Positions 15,990-25,501 of a stretch of DNA of 34,493 nucleotides are shown piece after piece; within the stretch, counting starts at the first letter, position 1, and every line of letters starts with the position of its first letter. The notes beneath the pieces are model-generated. The model made no database searches and was not told the DNA's origin. It worked only from the letters and a program-made list of their open reading frames with translations. The translations under genes were made by a program, and so were the position numbers. Source of the DNA: a virus; IMG/VR virus record IMGVR_UViG_3300029319_000212, positions 1 through 34,493 of that record; one strand, written 5' to 3'.

Positions 15990-18943
15990 TGGCTAGGCTT
16001 CCTTTCCAACAAGCCACGGTCCTGCCACAACAGAACCGTCAAAGCGCACCGAACGTACCAAACGCACCTGGCCCGATGGACATGAGTGTGCCTGGTGGTG
16101 GTGCCCAGAACCGCGCTCTGATGAGTCTAGGCGAGAGCATCGCTAGAATCGGACGCACTGCGGCAGACATCTATCTGACACAGGCGGAAAAGGAAAAGGA
16201 TCAGCAGGACAAAATCGCCATTGTTGAATACGGCCAGTTTCGTGATAGGGCACGCAACCAGTTCTTCCAAAGCCTAGAGCAAGACCCGCCTGCAGATATG
16301 GCCGCTGCGTTGGCCCGCTACGAACAATTTTATCAAGGTGTTGATCCTTTGGACCCCGAATCCAATGGGCTATATCAACAAACTCTAAAGTTTTTGAAAG
16401 GCAAATCGAAACGCGTGCAGAAAGCGGTCACGCAGATGTTTGATGACAAGCGGATTGCCGACCAGGATCTAATTGCCATGCAGGAGATCCGCAAGCAACA
16501 GCAGGCTTTAGTCGGCGATGTGCTTGATGGCGCAAAGCAAGGACTTGCTGCAAAGCTACAGTCATTGACACCAGAAGACCTAGCAGGCGCAAAAAACTAC
16601 GATTCTACTCAGCGCAGGCAACTGATTGCCACCGACTTAGAAAATGTAATTAATCCTTATTTAGACAAACTCAGCCCAGGCTTACGCAAGCAAGCAGAAA
16701 CACGCCTGCAAGCCACGATTCGCAACACGGTTCAACAGATTTATAACGCCCAGCAATCTTCAATTGACGATGCTGCGCGTGCAGACTATGTGCGGGAAAA
16801 ACAGGAAATCATTACCAGCGGCGAATCACGCGAAGAACGTTTGAAGAAGTTGGATGACATGCAGGATCGCATGTTCGCAGATGGGTTGCTATTGGCAGAA
16901 CAAGCCACCGTCAATCTGGTGAACTATGAACGGGAAATCGACAGCAGCGACATTAAGTTACTGCGCAATTCAGGTAACATTCAAGCGGTCGCAGGGCTGC
17001 TGAACGCGCTATTGAATGATGAAGAGTCCTTCCCAAGTCTGAGCCCGAACGAGCGAGCTGAACAGGCAGACGCTACCCGTAACCGTCTAGAGACACTACA
17101 AAAGCAGGCCACACAGGAAGTACGTCGCAATCTGTTACTCACCGTAGGCGCAATCCTAGACCCGAACCTGACCGAAGGGCAGCGGGCAGAAGTAGAATCG
17201 GTTGCCAACCTGGAACAGCAACTAGCGAATGTCCCAGACGAAAACACCAAGCTAGTTTTCAAAGGTCTCCATTCGTATGCGCTGCAGGCGAAGAATACCG
17301 TAGAAACGCTTCGCGAAAAGACAGAAGCCGAACTGGCGCAAGCCGAAGAAAACCTAGTGCCACCACGATTTATAGGTGGTGATCTAAACGCCGACATTGC
17401 GCACTTCAGCGGCATCTACAATGGCGTGGTCAAAGAAATCAACGCGATCCGCAAGCTGCGTGCAGACGATGGAGCCAGCTTTGCCGTCATACCAGAAGGC
17501 ACTGATCCGCTGGATGCGTCCAACCTGGACAACGTGGTAGCAACACAGTTGGAGTACAAGGGCTTTCAGAACACCAACAATCTATCACCTAGCCAGCTAC
17601 GTGGCCTGCACCAGGCAAAAGCAGTACGACTACTGAGTAAACAAACTGCAGCCAAATATCTTGAAGATTATTTAAAAACAACAAATGGCGATGAACGCTT
17701 TGAATTCATGATGGGCATAGAACGCCGCACCGGTGGCTATGGTACTTTGGTAATTACCGAGTTGGCGCGCAAGCGTAAAGAAAATGGTATTGGGTTGCCC
17801 TACTACTCACAACTCTACACCGAAGTGACAGACCCTGCGGTGCGGCAGAATATGTATGACACCGAGTTAAACAGCGAATCCAACCGTAGCCGTGTCCGCG
17901 AAATTTTTAAGGCAGACATGGGCGCTGTCCGCGCAGAAATGATGCAAAACGAAAGTTTCCAGAACTTTTACAAGAGTTTTGAAAGTGACCGTGGTTCTGT
18001 GCCGCTGATGAATGACTTTAATGAATTCATGACGGACTACGTTTTAGAAATGGGCGCACGCGGTATGGACTTGGGCGATGCGGTAGATATGGCGGCAGAT
18101 CATTTGATTGGCGTCAACTTCACCTTTATTCAGCCCAACGCAGAGACACCGCCGCTGTTGTTACGCAATGCCCAGCTTGATGGCATACCTGCAGGTAGCG
18201 CTGAAGTTGCTTTGACCAACTACACAGAAACCTTGTTAGCCGAACGCAGACAAGGATTTATAGATTTGGCAGGCAGTGACGATTTGTACACCTGGGCCAA
18301 GAAAGGTGATGACTCAGGGCTAGAGTTATTGTTCTTTAATGAAGAGCGGGCGCAGTACGTTACCACCGGCGTCATCATGCCTTTTACTCGACTGCGCGTA
18401 CTTGCTGAAAGGCACATGAACAACGAAGCTATTGATTCAAGTGATGCCATGTTTGCAGAAGACCAAGCGGTGATTGACACAATGCTGGAATCATATGGCG
18501 TTGGGCAAGAGATGCTTGGCGTGGGTGTAGGCAAGCCGATAGAGCAACCAGAAGAAGAAGTGGTTGAAGACGTTGCGGCAGACGTTGCGCCACCAGCGCA
18601 AGAAGAAGCGCAAGAGCCAGAACCAGAAGACCCAGATCTAGCGCAACTTAATGGTTTTGTTACACAGGCTCGCGCTTTCTTGGACACCGTACCTGGAGAG
18701 CAACTAGCAGAAGTCGAGCGCTTGATTGAAGGCGCGGAAGTCTTGCGGGCTAGGATTGTCTACAACAAAGGCAAAGAGGCCGCAATGAAGCAACTGCGGC
18801 TACTAGAAACGCAGCTCCAGTTACTGCAGGGCAAGACCGCATCGAAAGAGCAGATGCGCAAGTTGCTGGGCAGTTCGCCAGAGCTAGACCCAGAACTGCG
18901 GGCAAAGATGGAAGCGCTAGTTAGAAGCAGGAGAGAGCGATGA
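15989..18943 (+). CDS. Internal virion protein (T7 gp15-like)
   Basis: 984 aa, mostly helical and acidic, without catalytic motifs or membrane helices. Size and place between gp14-like and gp16-like genes match T7 gp15 (747 aa), part of the inner core that forms the periplasmic channel during ejection. Residues 1-35 are Pro/Gln/Asn-rich and extended. The following helix LGESIARIGRTAADIYL is typical of this group. Near the C-terminus (about 850-890) is a strongly acidic Glu/Pro linker, then a coiled coil rich in Leu, Glu and Gln. The final ATGA overlaps the next gene. Confidence 0.82.
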   Translation: MARLPFQQATVLPQQNRQSAPNVPNAPGPMDMSVPGGGAQNRALMSLGESIARIGRTAADIYLTQAEKEKDQQDKIAIVEYGQFRDRARNQFFQSLEQDPPADMAAALARYEQFYQGVDPLDPESNGLYQQTLKFLKGKSKRVQKAVTQMFDDKRIADQDLIAMQEIRKQQQALVGDVLDGAKQGLAAKLQSLTPEDLAGAKNYDSTQRRQLIATDLENVINPYLDKLSPGLRKQAETRLQATIRNTVQQIYNAQQSSIDDAARADYVREKQEIITSGESREERLKKLDDMQDRMFADGLLLAEQATVNLVNYEREIDSSDIKLLRNSGNIQAVAGLLNALLNDEESFPSLSPNERAEQADATRNRLETLQKQATQEVRRNLLLTVGAILDPNLTEGQRAEVESVANLEQQLANVPDENTKLVFKGLHSYALQAKNTVETLREKTEAELAQAEENLVPPRFIGGDLNADIAHFSGIYNGVVKEINAIRKLRADDGASFAVIPEGTDPLDASNLDNVVATQLEYKGFQNTNNLSPSQLRGLHQAKAVRLLSKQTAAKYLEDYLKTTNGDERFEFMMGIERRTGGYGTLVITELARKRKENGIGLPYYSQLYTEVTDPAVRQNMYDTELNSESNRSRVREIFKADMGAVRAEMMQNESFQNFYKSFESDRGSVPLMNDFNEFMTDYVLEMGARGMDLGDAVDMAADHLIGVNFTFIQPNAETPPLLLRNAQLDGIPAGSAEVALTNYTETLLAERRQGFIDLAGSDDLYTWAKKGDDSGLELLFFNEERAQYVTTGVIMPFTRLRVLAERHMNNEAIDSSDAMFAEDQAVIDTMLESYGVGQEMLGVGVGKPIEQPEEEVVEDVAADVAPPAQEEAQEPEPEDPDLAQLNGFVTQARAFLDTVPGEQLAEVERLIEGAEVLRARIVYNKGKEAAMKQLRLLETQLQLLQGKTASKEQMRKLLGSSPELDPELRAKMEALVRSRRER

Positions 18944-20112
18944 TGTACTACAGCGAACACCGCGATTACCCAGGTGCCAAAGAAGAGTTTTTGAAAAACT
19001 ACCGGCCATCTGCGGGCATGATGTTTAGTGAGGGCATAGGTGCCGGTTTTCGTGATGTTAGCTTCATGCTGATGCAGTCGGTGATGGAGATGGATAAGGC
19101 AGAGAACGCTGCACTACTCACCAAAGAAGACTGGGAAGCGAGCAAGTTCTACGACCCACAGATTAAATGGGACGAATCCTTTACAACACCGAAAGCACGA
19201 CTACTGAAAGAACGTCGTGACCGCGAACGCGAACTAGGTTTTTTGCTAGAACGTGCAGGTATGGGCGCCACTGCTAGTTTCTATGCAGGTGCATTGGTTG
19301 GGACCGTACCAGATCCGGTGAATTACTTACCCTTTGTGGGCATTGCTTCTAAAGCCAAAAGCGCCGCCGTGTTGGGCAAGATCGCACAGTCAGGACGGCT
19401 AGGTCGTGGTGCTACCACTGCCGCTGATGCGGTGCTAGGCACAGCTTTGATTCAGCCATTGGTTGCTGCCGAACGAGACACTTACCAACTGAAGTACGAC
19501 ACACGCGATGCCCTGACCGAACTAGGGCTGGCGCTAGGTCTAGGCTTTGGCCTGGGTGCTGCACTAGGGCGCGTCCATCCGAAAGATCCAGATCCTGCAG
19601 TGCGGGCGCAAGAAGGCACCGTCACAGTGAACCGCAAGGGAGAGATCGAAATCAAGGAAGGGCGGGCACCCGATCCAGAAACACCGGCCACTAGAGCTGC
19701 CGCCAACATCGCACCACAAGACGCAAAGACAGCCATTGACGTAGCTGCCGCACAGCAGGCCGCAGGCGAATCTATTAATGTCGGCAAGTTTGCACCAACG
19801 CAGCCCGTCAGACAGGCTGCTGATGGCGCTGCCGCACCAGAAGTGACGCCTGCAGAAACCTTTCAGGCTGACGCTAGGGTAGAACCGGCACCAGATCCTG
19901 TGCCCGATGACACGCCGATTGACGCCAACGAAGCACGGCTACAGCAACTAGAAGCAGAGCTAGACGAACGCATTCGCACCGAAGAAGCTGAAGGTCGCTT
20001 GAAGGAAGAAGACGCTACAGAGTTGGCGTACATCGACGAAGAAGTAAAAGAACAGGAACTTTATCACCAAGCCGTATTTGAAGTAACCGAATGTTTGATC
20101 CGCAATGGCTAG
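18940..20112 (+). CDS. Internal virion protein (T7 gp16-like, first of two parts)
   Basis: 390 aa. The start is ATG 18940 or 18943. Residues 85-135 contain the DRERELGFLLERAG helix, then a small-residue stretch with PDPVNYLPFVGIASKAKS, seen in inner-core ejection proteins of environmental podophages. Residues 185-205 are Gly/Ala/Leu-rich (ALGLGFGLGAALG) and may insert in membrane. The C-terminal third is acidic, Pro/Ala-rich and likely disordered, ending in a charged coiled coil. No transglycosylase (SLT) motif is seen, unlike T7 gp16. Together with the next gene it totals about 1,218 aa, near the length of T7 gp16, so this may be a split version. It overlaps that gene by 8 bases. Confidence 0.75.
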   Translation: MMYYSEHRDYPGAKEEFLKNYRPSAGMMFSEGIGAGFRDVSFMLMQSVMEMDKAENAALLTKEDWEASKFYDPQIKWDESFTTPKARLLKERRDRERELGFLLERAGMGATASFYAGALVGTVPDPVNYLPFVGIASKAKSAAVLGKIAQSGRLGRGATTAADAVLGTALIQPLVAAERDTYQLKYDTRDALTELGLALGLGFGLGAALGRVHPKDPDPAVRAQEGTVTVNRKGEIEIKEGRAPDPETPATRAAANIAPQDAKTAIDVAAAQQAAGESINVGKFAPTQPVRQAADGAAAPEVTPAETFQADARVEPAPDPVPDDTPIDANEARLQQLEAELDERIRTEEAEGRLKEEDATELAYIDEEVKEQELYHQAVFEVTECLIRNG

Positions 20113-22591
20113 TAAAGTAGACCCATGTCTGGGTGTAGCAAATAGCACAAAGTTTGGGCTGAAGGCGTCAGAAGCTAAGGAATTGGTAGAGGTCCTGCGC
20201 AATGAACAGCGCAACGTGCGAGCTACGGCCAAAGGTGACTACACCATCCAGTTCCGCAAGACCGCAGAAGAGTTGACCGCACGACAAAAAAAAGAACTAG
20301 CCGCCAAGCGATTGCAGCGCAAACAGCAGGTGTTTAAGAACGAAGCGCTCGATACCAAGATGGACGCAGGCAACAACAAGGAAGCAACACTCAGCCGCAT
20401 GATGGTCGGCAGCGCCAAGCGTGGGTTTCAGGCGCTGGACAGCATTGCCAGTAAACAGATAGCGATGGGCAAACTGCGGGTCGGCAGGATCTTGAGCGTA
20501 TTCGGCAAAACCAATTTACAGCTCAGTCGCCCTACCGTGTTTGGGCGTTACCCATTCGGCAAAGGCTTGTTTGATGACGAAGATTTTCAGACGGCGCTGA
20601 TTCAGGAATTATTTGACGGGCTAGGCACCAGCCGCAGCACCGAAGCGCGGGCAATGGCCGAAGCGGTGCTGAAGGAAAAGCGAGAGATGATTAACGCGTT
20701 GCAGGCCGAAGGCGTACCGATAGGCTGGCTAGATGACCATGTGACTACACAGACACATGATTCTGCAGCAATCGGGAAAGCAGGCTTTGATACCTGGTTC
20801 AATGACATTCGGCCATTACTGAATGATGACCGCACCTTTATCAGTGCCGACACGAACAAACAGCGTGAGTTTTTAGAAGCCGTCTACAACAACATCAAGA
20901 GCGGCAAGCGCAACGTGGTGGAGTTGGTCAGCGAACCAGGCGTAGGGCGAAAGAGTTTATCCACCAAGATCAGTCAAAGCCGTCAGCTTCACTTTAGGGA
21001 CTCTGCCGCCTGGATTGAGTACAACAAGAAATATGGGCACAGCAACGCGGTCCAGAGCATTGTACAAGGCGTAGAGCGACTGAGCGACAGCTTGGAATTA
21101 ATTAAAGTTTTTGGTGCGAATCCTGACGGCACGTTTAAACGTCTGTTGGAACGGCAGGACTTTGACCCAGGCCAGCGCACGATGTTGAAGTCTGAGTACA
21201 ATCAGGTAAGCGGAGCTGCATTTGAAGTAGCGAATCCAGCTTGGCACAAGTGGACTCAAGGTATTCAGGCAATACAGAATCTAAGCAAGTTGGGCAGCGC
21301 CATCTTCAGTTCTACTACTGACCCGATCTATGTGGCCTTTACCCAGCACTACCACGGCAAAAACATTTTTTCGGCCTACTACAACGCTTTTTTAAATATC
21401 GGCGTAGGGCGTCTACTGCAGCGTGGCAAGAGCAAAGAAATCGAAATGTTTGCCCGCAAGCTAGGGCTGGGCTTTGATGGAGTAATCGGTAGCGCGGCTA
21501 GTCGCTGGTCAGGTGCAAAGGACACGACTGAGTTCATGCAGGGCGCAGTCAACAATTTTTTCAGGCTAAACGGTCTGAGTGGCTGGACTAACTTCTACCG
21601 CGAAGGTGCGGCCTACTTGATGGCGTCTGACATGGCCGATGCGACCAAGCTGAACTGGGACAAGCTCGCACCAAACTACCGCCGCCTGTTGGAACGCTAC
21701 GGCATTACTGACAGCGACTGGAAAGACATTGCGGCGCTGCCCTTTGAAAAGATCAACGGCCTAGACGTCATCAGCCCAACCCGCGTTTTCGATGAAATCG
21801 AACTAGGCAACATCACCGGCGATGCGATACCACGCAGTCAGGAACTGGCCGAAAAGATTCAGCAGGTACTGATTACAGAAAACGAATTTGCGGTTCTGCA
21901 ACCTGGTGCGAATGAACGTGCTTTTATGGGCCGATTTTTTACTGGCGAAGAAGGCATCAAGTCTGGGACGCCAATGGCAATGGCGAACAAACTGTTTTGG
22001 CAGTTCCGCAGTTTCGGCCTGACGATGCTGTTTAGGCAGTGGCCTAGAGCTTATGAGATGGGGTTGCCATCGTTTTACCACCTAGTGCCGATGGTGCTTA
22101 TGGGCTACGTCGCAATGGCGATGAAAGACATTTTGAAAGCCCGTGAACTAAAAGATGTTGTAGAAGATCCAGGCAAGATTGCCGTCGCATCTGTATTACA
22201 AAGCGGTTTTGGTGGTATCGCTGGCGACTTCCTGTTTAATGACTACAGACAATACAGCACCAGTTATGTGGATTTACTAGCAGGGCCAAGCGGGTCATCT
22301 TTAAATGATCTAGCAGAGTTTGGCGCAACCATAACTGACGTAGCCACAGGCGGTGATCCAGTAGACGCAGCCGCAGCCGGTTGGCGGTCAGTTAAAGGCA
22401 ACATACCCTACGCCAACTGGTGGGCGTCACGCACGCTGTTTGACTATTTGATTAACTACCAGGTGCAAGAAATCCTAAACCCAGGATCATTACGCCGGAT
22501 GGAACGACGTTTCAAACAAAAGAACAATCAAGACTACCGGCCAGGCTGGGCACCTAGTGAAATTGTAGACTATGGAGGTGGACTTCGATGA
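20105..22591 (+). CDS. Internal virion protein D-like ejection protein (T7 gp16-like, second part)
   Basis: 828 aa, mainly helical. Conserved-looking parts include GYGRYPFGK-like FGRYPFGKGLFDDEDF (about 140-155), a long middle with STTDPIYVAFTQHYHG (about 400-415), FFRLNGLSGWTNFYREG (about 480-496), and hydrophobic helices near 645-680 (LVPMVLMGYVAMAMKDIL). Such sequences occur in the C-terminal portion of podophage inner-core proteins, which build the cytoplasmic-membrane part of the ejection channel. No enzyme motif is visible. The first eight bases overlap the preceding gene and the final ATGA overlaps the tail fibre. Confidence 0.8.
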   Translation: MASKVDPCLGVANSTKFGLKASEAKELVEVLRNEQRNVRATAKGDYTIQFRKTAEELTARQKKELAAKRLQRKQQVFKNEALDTKMDAGNNKEATLSRMMVGSAKRGFQALDSIASKQIAMGKLRVGRILSVFGKTNLQLSRPTVFGRYPFGKGLFDDEDFQTALIQELFDGLGTSRSTEARAMAEAVLKEKREMINALQAEGVPIGWLDDHVTTQTHDSAAIGKAGFDTWFNDIRPLLNDDRTFISADTNKQREFLEAVYNNIKSGKRNVVELVSEPGVGRKSLSTKISQSRQLHFRDSAAWIEYNKKYGHSNAVQSIVQGVERLSDSLELIKVFGANPDGTFKRLLERQDFDPGQRTMLKSEYNQVSGAAFEVANPAWHKWTQGIQAIQNLSKLGSAIFSSTTDPIYVAFTQHYHGKNIFSAYYNAFLNIGVGRLLQRGKSKEIEMFARKLGLGFDGVIGSAASRWSGAKDTTEFMQGAVNNFFRLNGLSGWTNFYREGAAYLMASDMADATKLNWDKLAPNYRRLLERYGITDSDWKDIAALPFEKINGLDVISPTRVFDEIELGNITGDAIPRSQELAEKIQQVLITENEFAVLQPGANERAFMGRFFTGEEGIKSGTPMAMANKLFWQFRSFGLTMLFRQWPRAYEMGLPSFYHLVPMVLMGYVAMAMKDILKARELKDVVEDPGKIAVASVLQSGFGGIAGDFLFNDYRQYSTSYVDLLAGPSGSSLNDLAEFGATITDVATGGDPVDAAAAGWRSVKGNIPYANWWASRTLFDYLINYQVQEILNPGSLRRMERRFKQKNNQDYRPGWAPSEIVDYGGGLR

Positions 22592-24585
22592 CAGTATCAG
22601 TAAAACGAAACAAGGTTCAGTACACAGGTGACAACAGCACTACCGCCTTCAGTGTGACCTTCCCATACACCGAAAGCTCTCAGGTCAAGGTCTTTCTAGG
22701 CAGCACGCTACAGACGATCACCACGCACTACACGCTGACCACACCAGGTGCTACCGGCACCGTGACGTTTGGGACCGCACCAGGAAGCGGTGTGATTGTT
22801 TCGCTAATCCGCGAGACCGATTATTTGCAAGGCGTGGATTACGTCAATAATGACGCGCTTGATGCCGAAACGCTTGAAAAGGCGTTTGATAAATTGACGA
22901 TGATGGCGCAACAGCTTGACGCCAAGATTGACGCCAGTGTGGGCTTTGATGAAACCGTTGCAGGCACGACTAGCCTGAAGCTGGCTTCCGATGCTACTGA
23001 TCTAGCGGGCAAGCTCCTAGCTTTTGATGACAGCGGGAATTTTGTGACGACTCAAGAAATCGGAACTTTTCGCGGCGCTGACAGCACCACGACTACTGCA
23101 GCTTATGTGGTGCGTGATCTAATCCGTGACAGCTCCAACGATAACGTTTACTTCACGAAGGTAGATGCCGCGTCTGGTAGCAGCCTGACCGATACGAATA
23201 AGTTTGAACTGCTGGTAGACGTAGCCACGGTGCGCACGCTGAAAACCCAAGCAGAGACTGCGAAGACGGCCAGCGAAACCGCAAAAACCGCAAGCGAAGC
23301 AGCCCTAGCTAGCTTTCAAGGACAGTATAAAACGGGCGGTAGTGACCCGTATAGCGGTAGCGCTGATGCCGGTGATCTTTGGTACGACACCAGCGCCAAC
23401 ATTCTGAAGTATTACACGGGATCCGCGTTTGAGCCGGTTACGACCAGCCTAGCTTCTGTTTCGTCAAATTATTTAACGATTTCAAACCAGGTCATCACCG
23501 CAGGCACAGTGCCGGTCAGTTTGGGTGGTACGGGCAGCACCAGTGCATCAGCAGCACGATCCGCGCTGGGAGTAGACGCCGCAGGCACAGATAACAGCAC
23601 CGATGTAACACTAGCCGGTTCATTGGACTACCTGACGATCAGCGGGCAGGCGATTACTAGAAACGCCATAGACCTGACGACTGATGTCACGGGTGCTTTA
23701 CCCGTGGCCAATGGTGGTACGGGTGCCACTTCCGCTAGTGCCGCTAGATCTGCATTGGGCGTTGATGCGGCAGGCACTGATAATTCTACCGACGTTACTT
23801 TGGCAACGGTCACTGGCAACTATCTAAGCATTTCAGGTCAGGCAATTACCGCAGGCACTGTCCCCGTTACGCTAGGTGGAACCGGAGCTACTACCGCCAG
23901 TGCCGCAAGGTCTGCGCTAGGCGTGGACGCTGCCGGTACGGACAATTCCACAGCGGTCACGCTGGCTTCCGTCACAGGTAATTATCTAACACTTTCTGGT
24001 CAAGAAATCACAGCGGGCACTGTCCCCGTGACGTTAGGCGGCACGGGTAGTACGACTGCCAGTGCCGCTAGAACCGCATTAGGTCTAGGGACAGCCGCAA
24101 CCACAGCAGCGAGCGCTTATGCGACTGCCGCACAGGGCAGCACCGCTGACAGCGCACTACAAGATGTCGTCAGCGACACGACACCGCAGCTCGGCGGCAA
24201 CCTGGATGTCAACGGCAATAGCATTGTCAGCGTATCTGCTGGGAATATCGCCATCACACCGCACACTACCGGCAAGATTATACTCGACGGGCTTTCGTGG
24301 CCTACAGCGGACGGGAGCGCAGGCCAAGTATTGAAAACGGATGGCAGCAGTAATCTTAGCTTTGTGGATCAGTCCGGTGGTGGTAGCACTGCTTCAATAT
24401 TTGAACACGACAGCACGGTCAGTGACTCGCTTGCTATGGCTAGCGGAAAACGCCGGCTTTATGTGGGTGATACAACTTTTTCAGGGAGTGGCACGATGGC
24501 AGGTAGGTTAGTCGTAGCTGGTGGTTTTGCGAACTTCACTTCGGCTAGTGCACTAAATATTACAGGAACCCTAAACGTGATTTGA
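22588..24585 (+). CDS. Tail fibre with T7 gp17-type N-terminus and internal repeats
   Basis: 665 aa receptor-binding candidate. Residues 1-115 match the T7 tail fibre N-terminal (virion-anchor) domain: a beta-rich stretch with FSVTFPY and later L-I-R-E-T-D and ALDAETLEKAFDKLTMMAQQL. A short Ala/Thr/Glu coiled coil follows (215-240), then a GDLWYDTSANILKYY module (about 264-278). Four tandem units of 54-63 aa follow (306 to about 500), carrying V-P-V-x-x-GGTG-x-T/S-x-ASAARSALG. After them comes a collagen-like, Gly/Ser/Thr-rich shaft and beta tip. There is no C-terminal chaperone domain. Small downstream genes may provide assembly or tip functions. Confidence 0.88.
   Translation: MTVSVKRNKVQYTGDNSTTAFSVTFPYTESSQVKVFLGSTLQTITTHYTLTTPGATGTVTFGTAPGSGVIVSLIRETDYLQGVDYVNNDALDAETLEKAFDKLTMMAQQLDAKIDASVGFDETVAGTTSLKLASDATDLAGKLLAFDDSGNFVTTQEIGTFRGADSTTTTAAYVVRDLIRDSSNDNVYFTKVDAASGSSLTDTNKFELLVDVATVRTLKTQAETAKTASETAKTASEAALASFQGQYKTGGSDPYSGSADAGDLWYDTSANILKYYTGSAFEPVTTSLASVSSNYLTISNQVITAGTVPVSLGGTGSTSASAARSALGVDAAGTDNSTDVTLAGSLDYLTISGQAITRNAIDLTTDVTGALPVANGGTGATSASAARSALGVDAAGTDNSTDVTLATVTGNYLSISGQAITAGTVPVTLGGTGATTASAARSALGVDAAGTDNSTAVTLASVTGNYLTLSGQEITAGTVPVTLGGTGSTTASAARTALGLGTAATTAASAYATAAQGSTADSALQDVVSDTTPQLGGNLDVNGNSIVSVSAGNIAITPHTTGKIILDGLSWPTADGSAGQVLKTDGSSNLSFVDQSGGGSTASIFEHDSTVSDSLAMASGKRRLYVGDTTFSGSGTMAGRLVVAGGFANFTSASALNITGTLNVI
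23503..24090 (+). repeat. Tandem coding repeats in the tail fibre gene
   Basis: Units begin at 23503, 23692, 23854 and 24016 with spacings of 189, 162 and 162 bp, all multiples of three. The encoded core GGTG-x-T/S-x-ASAARSALGVDAAGT is kept while synonymous codons differ between units. The duplications are therefore not recent and protein sequence is under selection. The fourth unit is truncated and diverges after the ALG. Confidence 0.85.
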
Positions 24586-24586
24586 A

Positions 24587-24823
24587 ATGGAAAATAAATT
24601 AGTGATTTTTCCTAATGATGACGGTGGCATTTCCGTGCTGCATCCAGTCATGAACTGTGGTCTGAGTGTCGAAGAAATCGCAGTCAAAGATGTGCCGAGC
24701 GGAAAACCCTTTAAATACATTACTACGAACGATTTACCTACAGATGACGATGGGTATTACGACACTTCTTTCAGATCAGCCTGGGAAGCTGATTTCAGTT
24801 CACCAGATGGGTATGGGGCATAA
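24587..24823 (+). CDS. Small tail-fibre-region protein
   Basis: 78 aa. It begins like a known class of small phage proteins after tail fibres: a strand with F-x-NDDGG-I-S-V, then NCGLSVEEIA-x-KDVP-x-GKPF, a DLPTDDD loop, and the ending F-R-x-AWEADFSSPDGYG. These are usually annotated as hypothetical or tail-assembly related. It starts one base after the tail fibre stop, and its TAA shares a base with the following ATG. Nothing indicates an enzyme. Confidence 0.75.
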   Translation: MENKLVIFPNDDGGISVLHPVMNCGLSVEEIAVKDVPSGKPFKYITTNDLPTDDDGYYDTSFRSAWEADFSSPDGYGA

Positions 24824-25044
24824 TGATTACCGTAAATTTTGATAAAGCTAAAACGCTCACAGCAAATCGTTTACGACAAGAACGACTACCCAAGCTTCAG
24901 GATTTGGATGTGCAGTATCAAAGAGCTCTGGAGACAGGTGTAGACACAACAGAAATTGTACGACAAAAACAAGTGCTTAGAGATTTACCAGCACAGGTGG
25001 AAACTTGTACGACACTTACTGAACTCAAAAATCTAAAGGCATAA
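24823..25044 (+). CDS. Small tail-region protein (companion of preceding gene)
   Basis: 73 aa helical protein with the recurring phage pattern V-N-x-DKA-K, then R-x-x-R-x-P-K-L-x-x-LD-V-x-Y-x-x-A-L-E, then K-Q-x-L-R-DLPA, ending in a T-x-x-E-L-K-x-L helix. Similar short proteins follow fibre genes in many phages and often pair with the preceding type; function is unproven. The one-base overlap indicates coupled translation. Confidence 0.75.
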   Translation: MITVNFDKAKTLTANRLRQERLPKLQDLDVQYQRALETGVDTTEIVRQKQVLRDLPAQVETCTTLTELKNLKA

Positions 25045-25045
25045 A

Positions 25046-25474
25046 ATGGCAGGTGAAATTCAATTAAATAGTGTGAGTTTAGCTACTGAATCGAGTGGCA
25101 CGGTAACGCTAAATTCAAACACTAATATCAAAGGATGTCTAAATGCTTCCGGTTCTGCTCCGATTTACGCATGTCGTGCGTGGATTAATTTTGATGGGAC
25201 TTCTGCCAGTATTGGAACAGGTCGGGCTAACGGTAATGTTAGCGGAGTTACTGACAACGGCACAGGAGACTATACTATAACATTTACAACTGCTATGCCG
25301 GATGCAAATTATGCTTTCTGTGGTTCCGGTGGGAAGTTAACTACAAATTCAATCGCTGATATTTCAGTGGCAAGAGTAAATGAAGATGCATCTACTATAA
25401 GAGTTGAAGTAGTGAGAGGTAGTGATAACATAAAAACGAATTTTGAAACAATTAATGTTGCGATTTTTCGCTAA
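25046..25474 (+). CDS. Possible tail fibre tip / receptor-contact protein
   Basis: 142 aa, all-beta, rich in Asn, Thr, Ser and Gly. The central part (ACRAWINFDG, then GNVSGVTDNGTGDYTITFTTAMPDANYAF) is a module often found at the C-terminus of phage tail fibres. Here it stands as a separate gene behind the fibre, so it may be an exchangeable adhesin tip. The DNA is clearly more A/T-rich than the head genes, which suggests recent acquisition. Two cysteines (residues about 31 and 43) are unusual for this module. It starts one base after the previous stop. Confidence 0.7.
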   Translation: MAGEIQLNSVSLATESSGTVTLNSNTNIKGCLNASGSAPIYACRAWINFDGTSASIGTGRANGNVSGVTDNGTGDYTITFTTAMPDANYAFCGSGGKLTTNSIADISVARVNEDASTIRVEVVRGSDNIKTNFETINVAIFR

Positions 25475-25501
25475 CATAAACTTAGTAAACAGGCCGAGCA
25501 T

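Noticed and set aside
20090-20112. Programmed frameshift joining the two gp16-like genes
   Set aside because: No slippery heptamer is seen; the second frame is closed by a TGA at 20096 just upstream, and the ATG at 20105 is a normal coupled start.
23503-24090. Regular repeats that might suggest a CRISPR array
   Set aside because: Units are 162-189 bp, in frame, with synonymous differences, and encode a tail fibre shaft.
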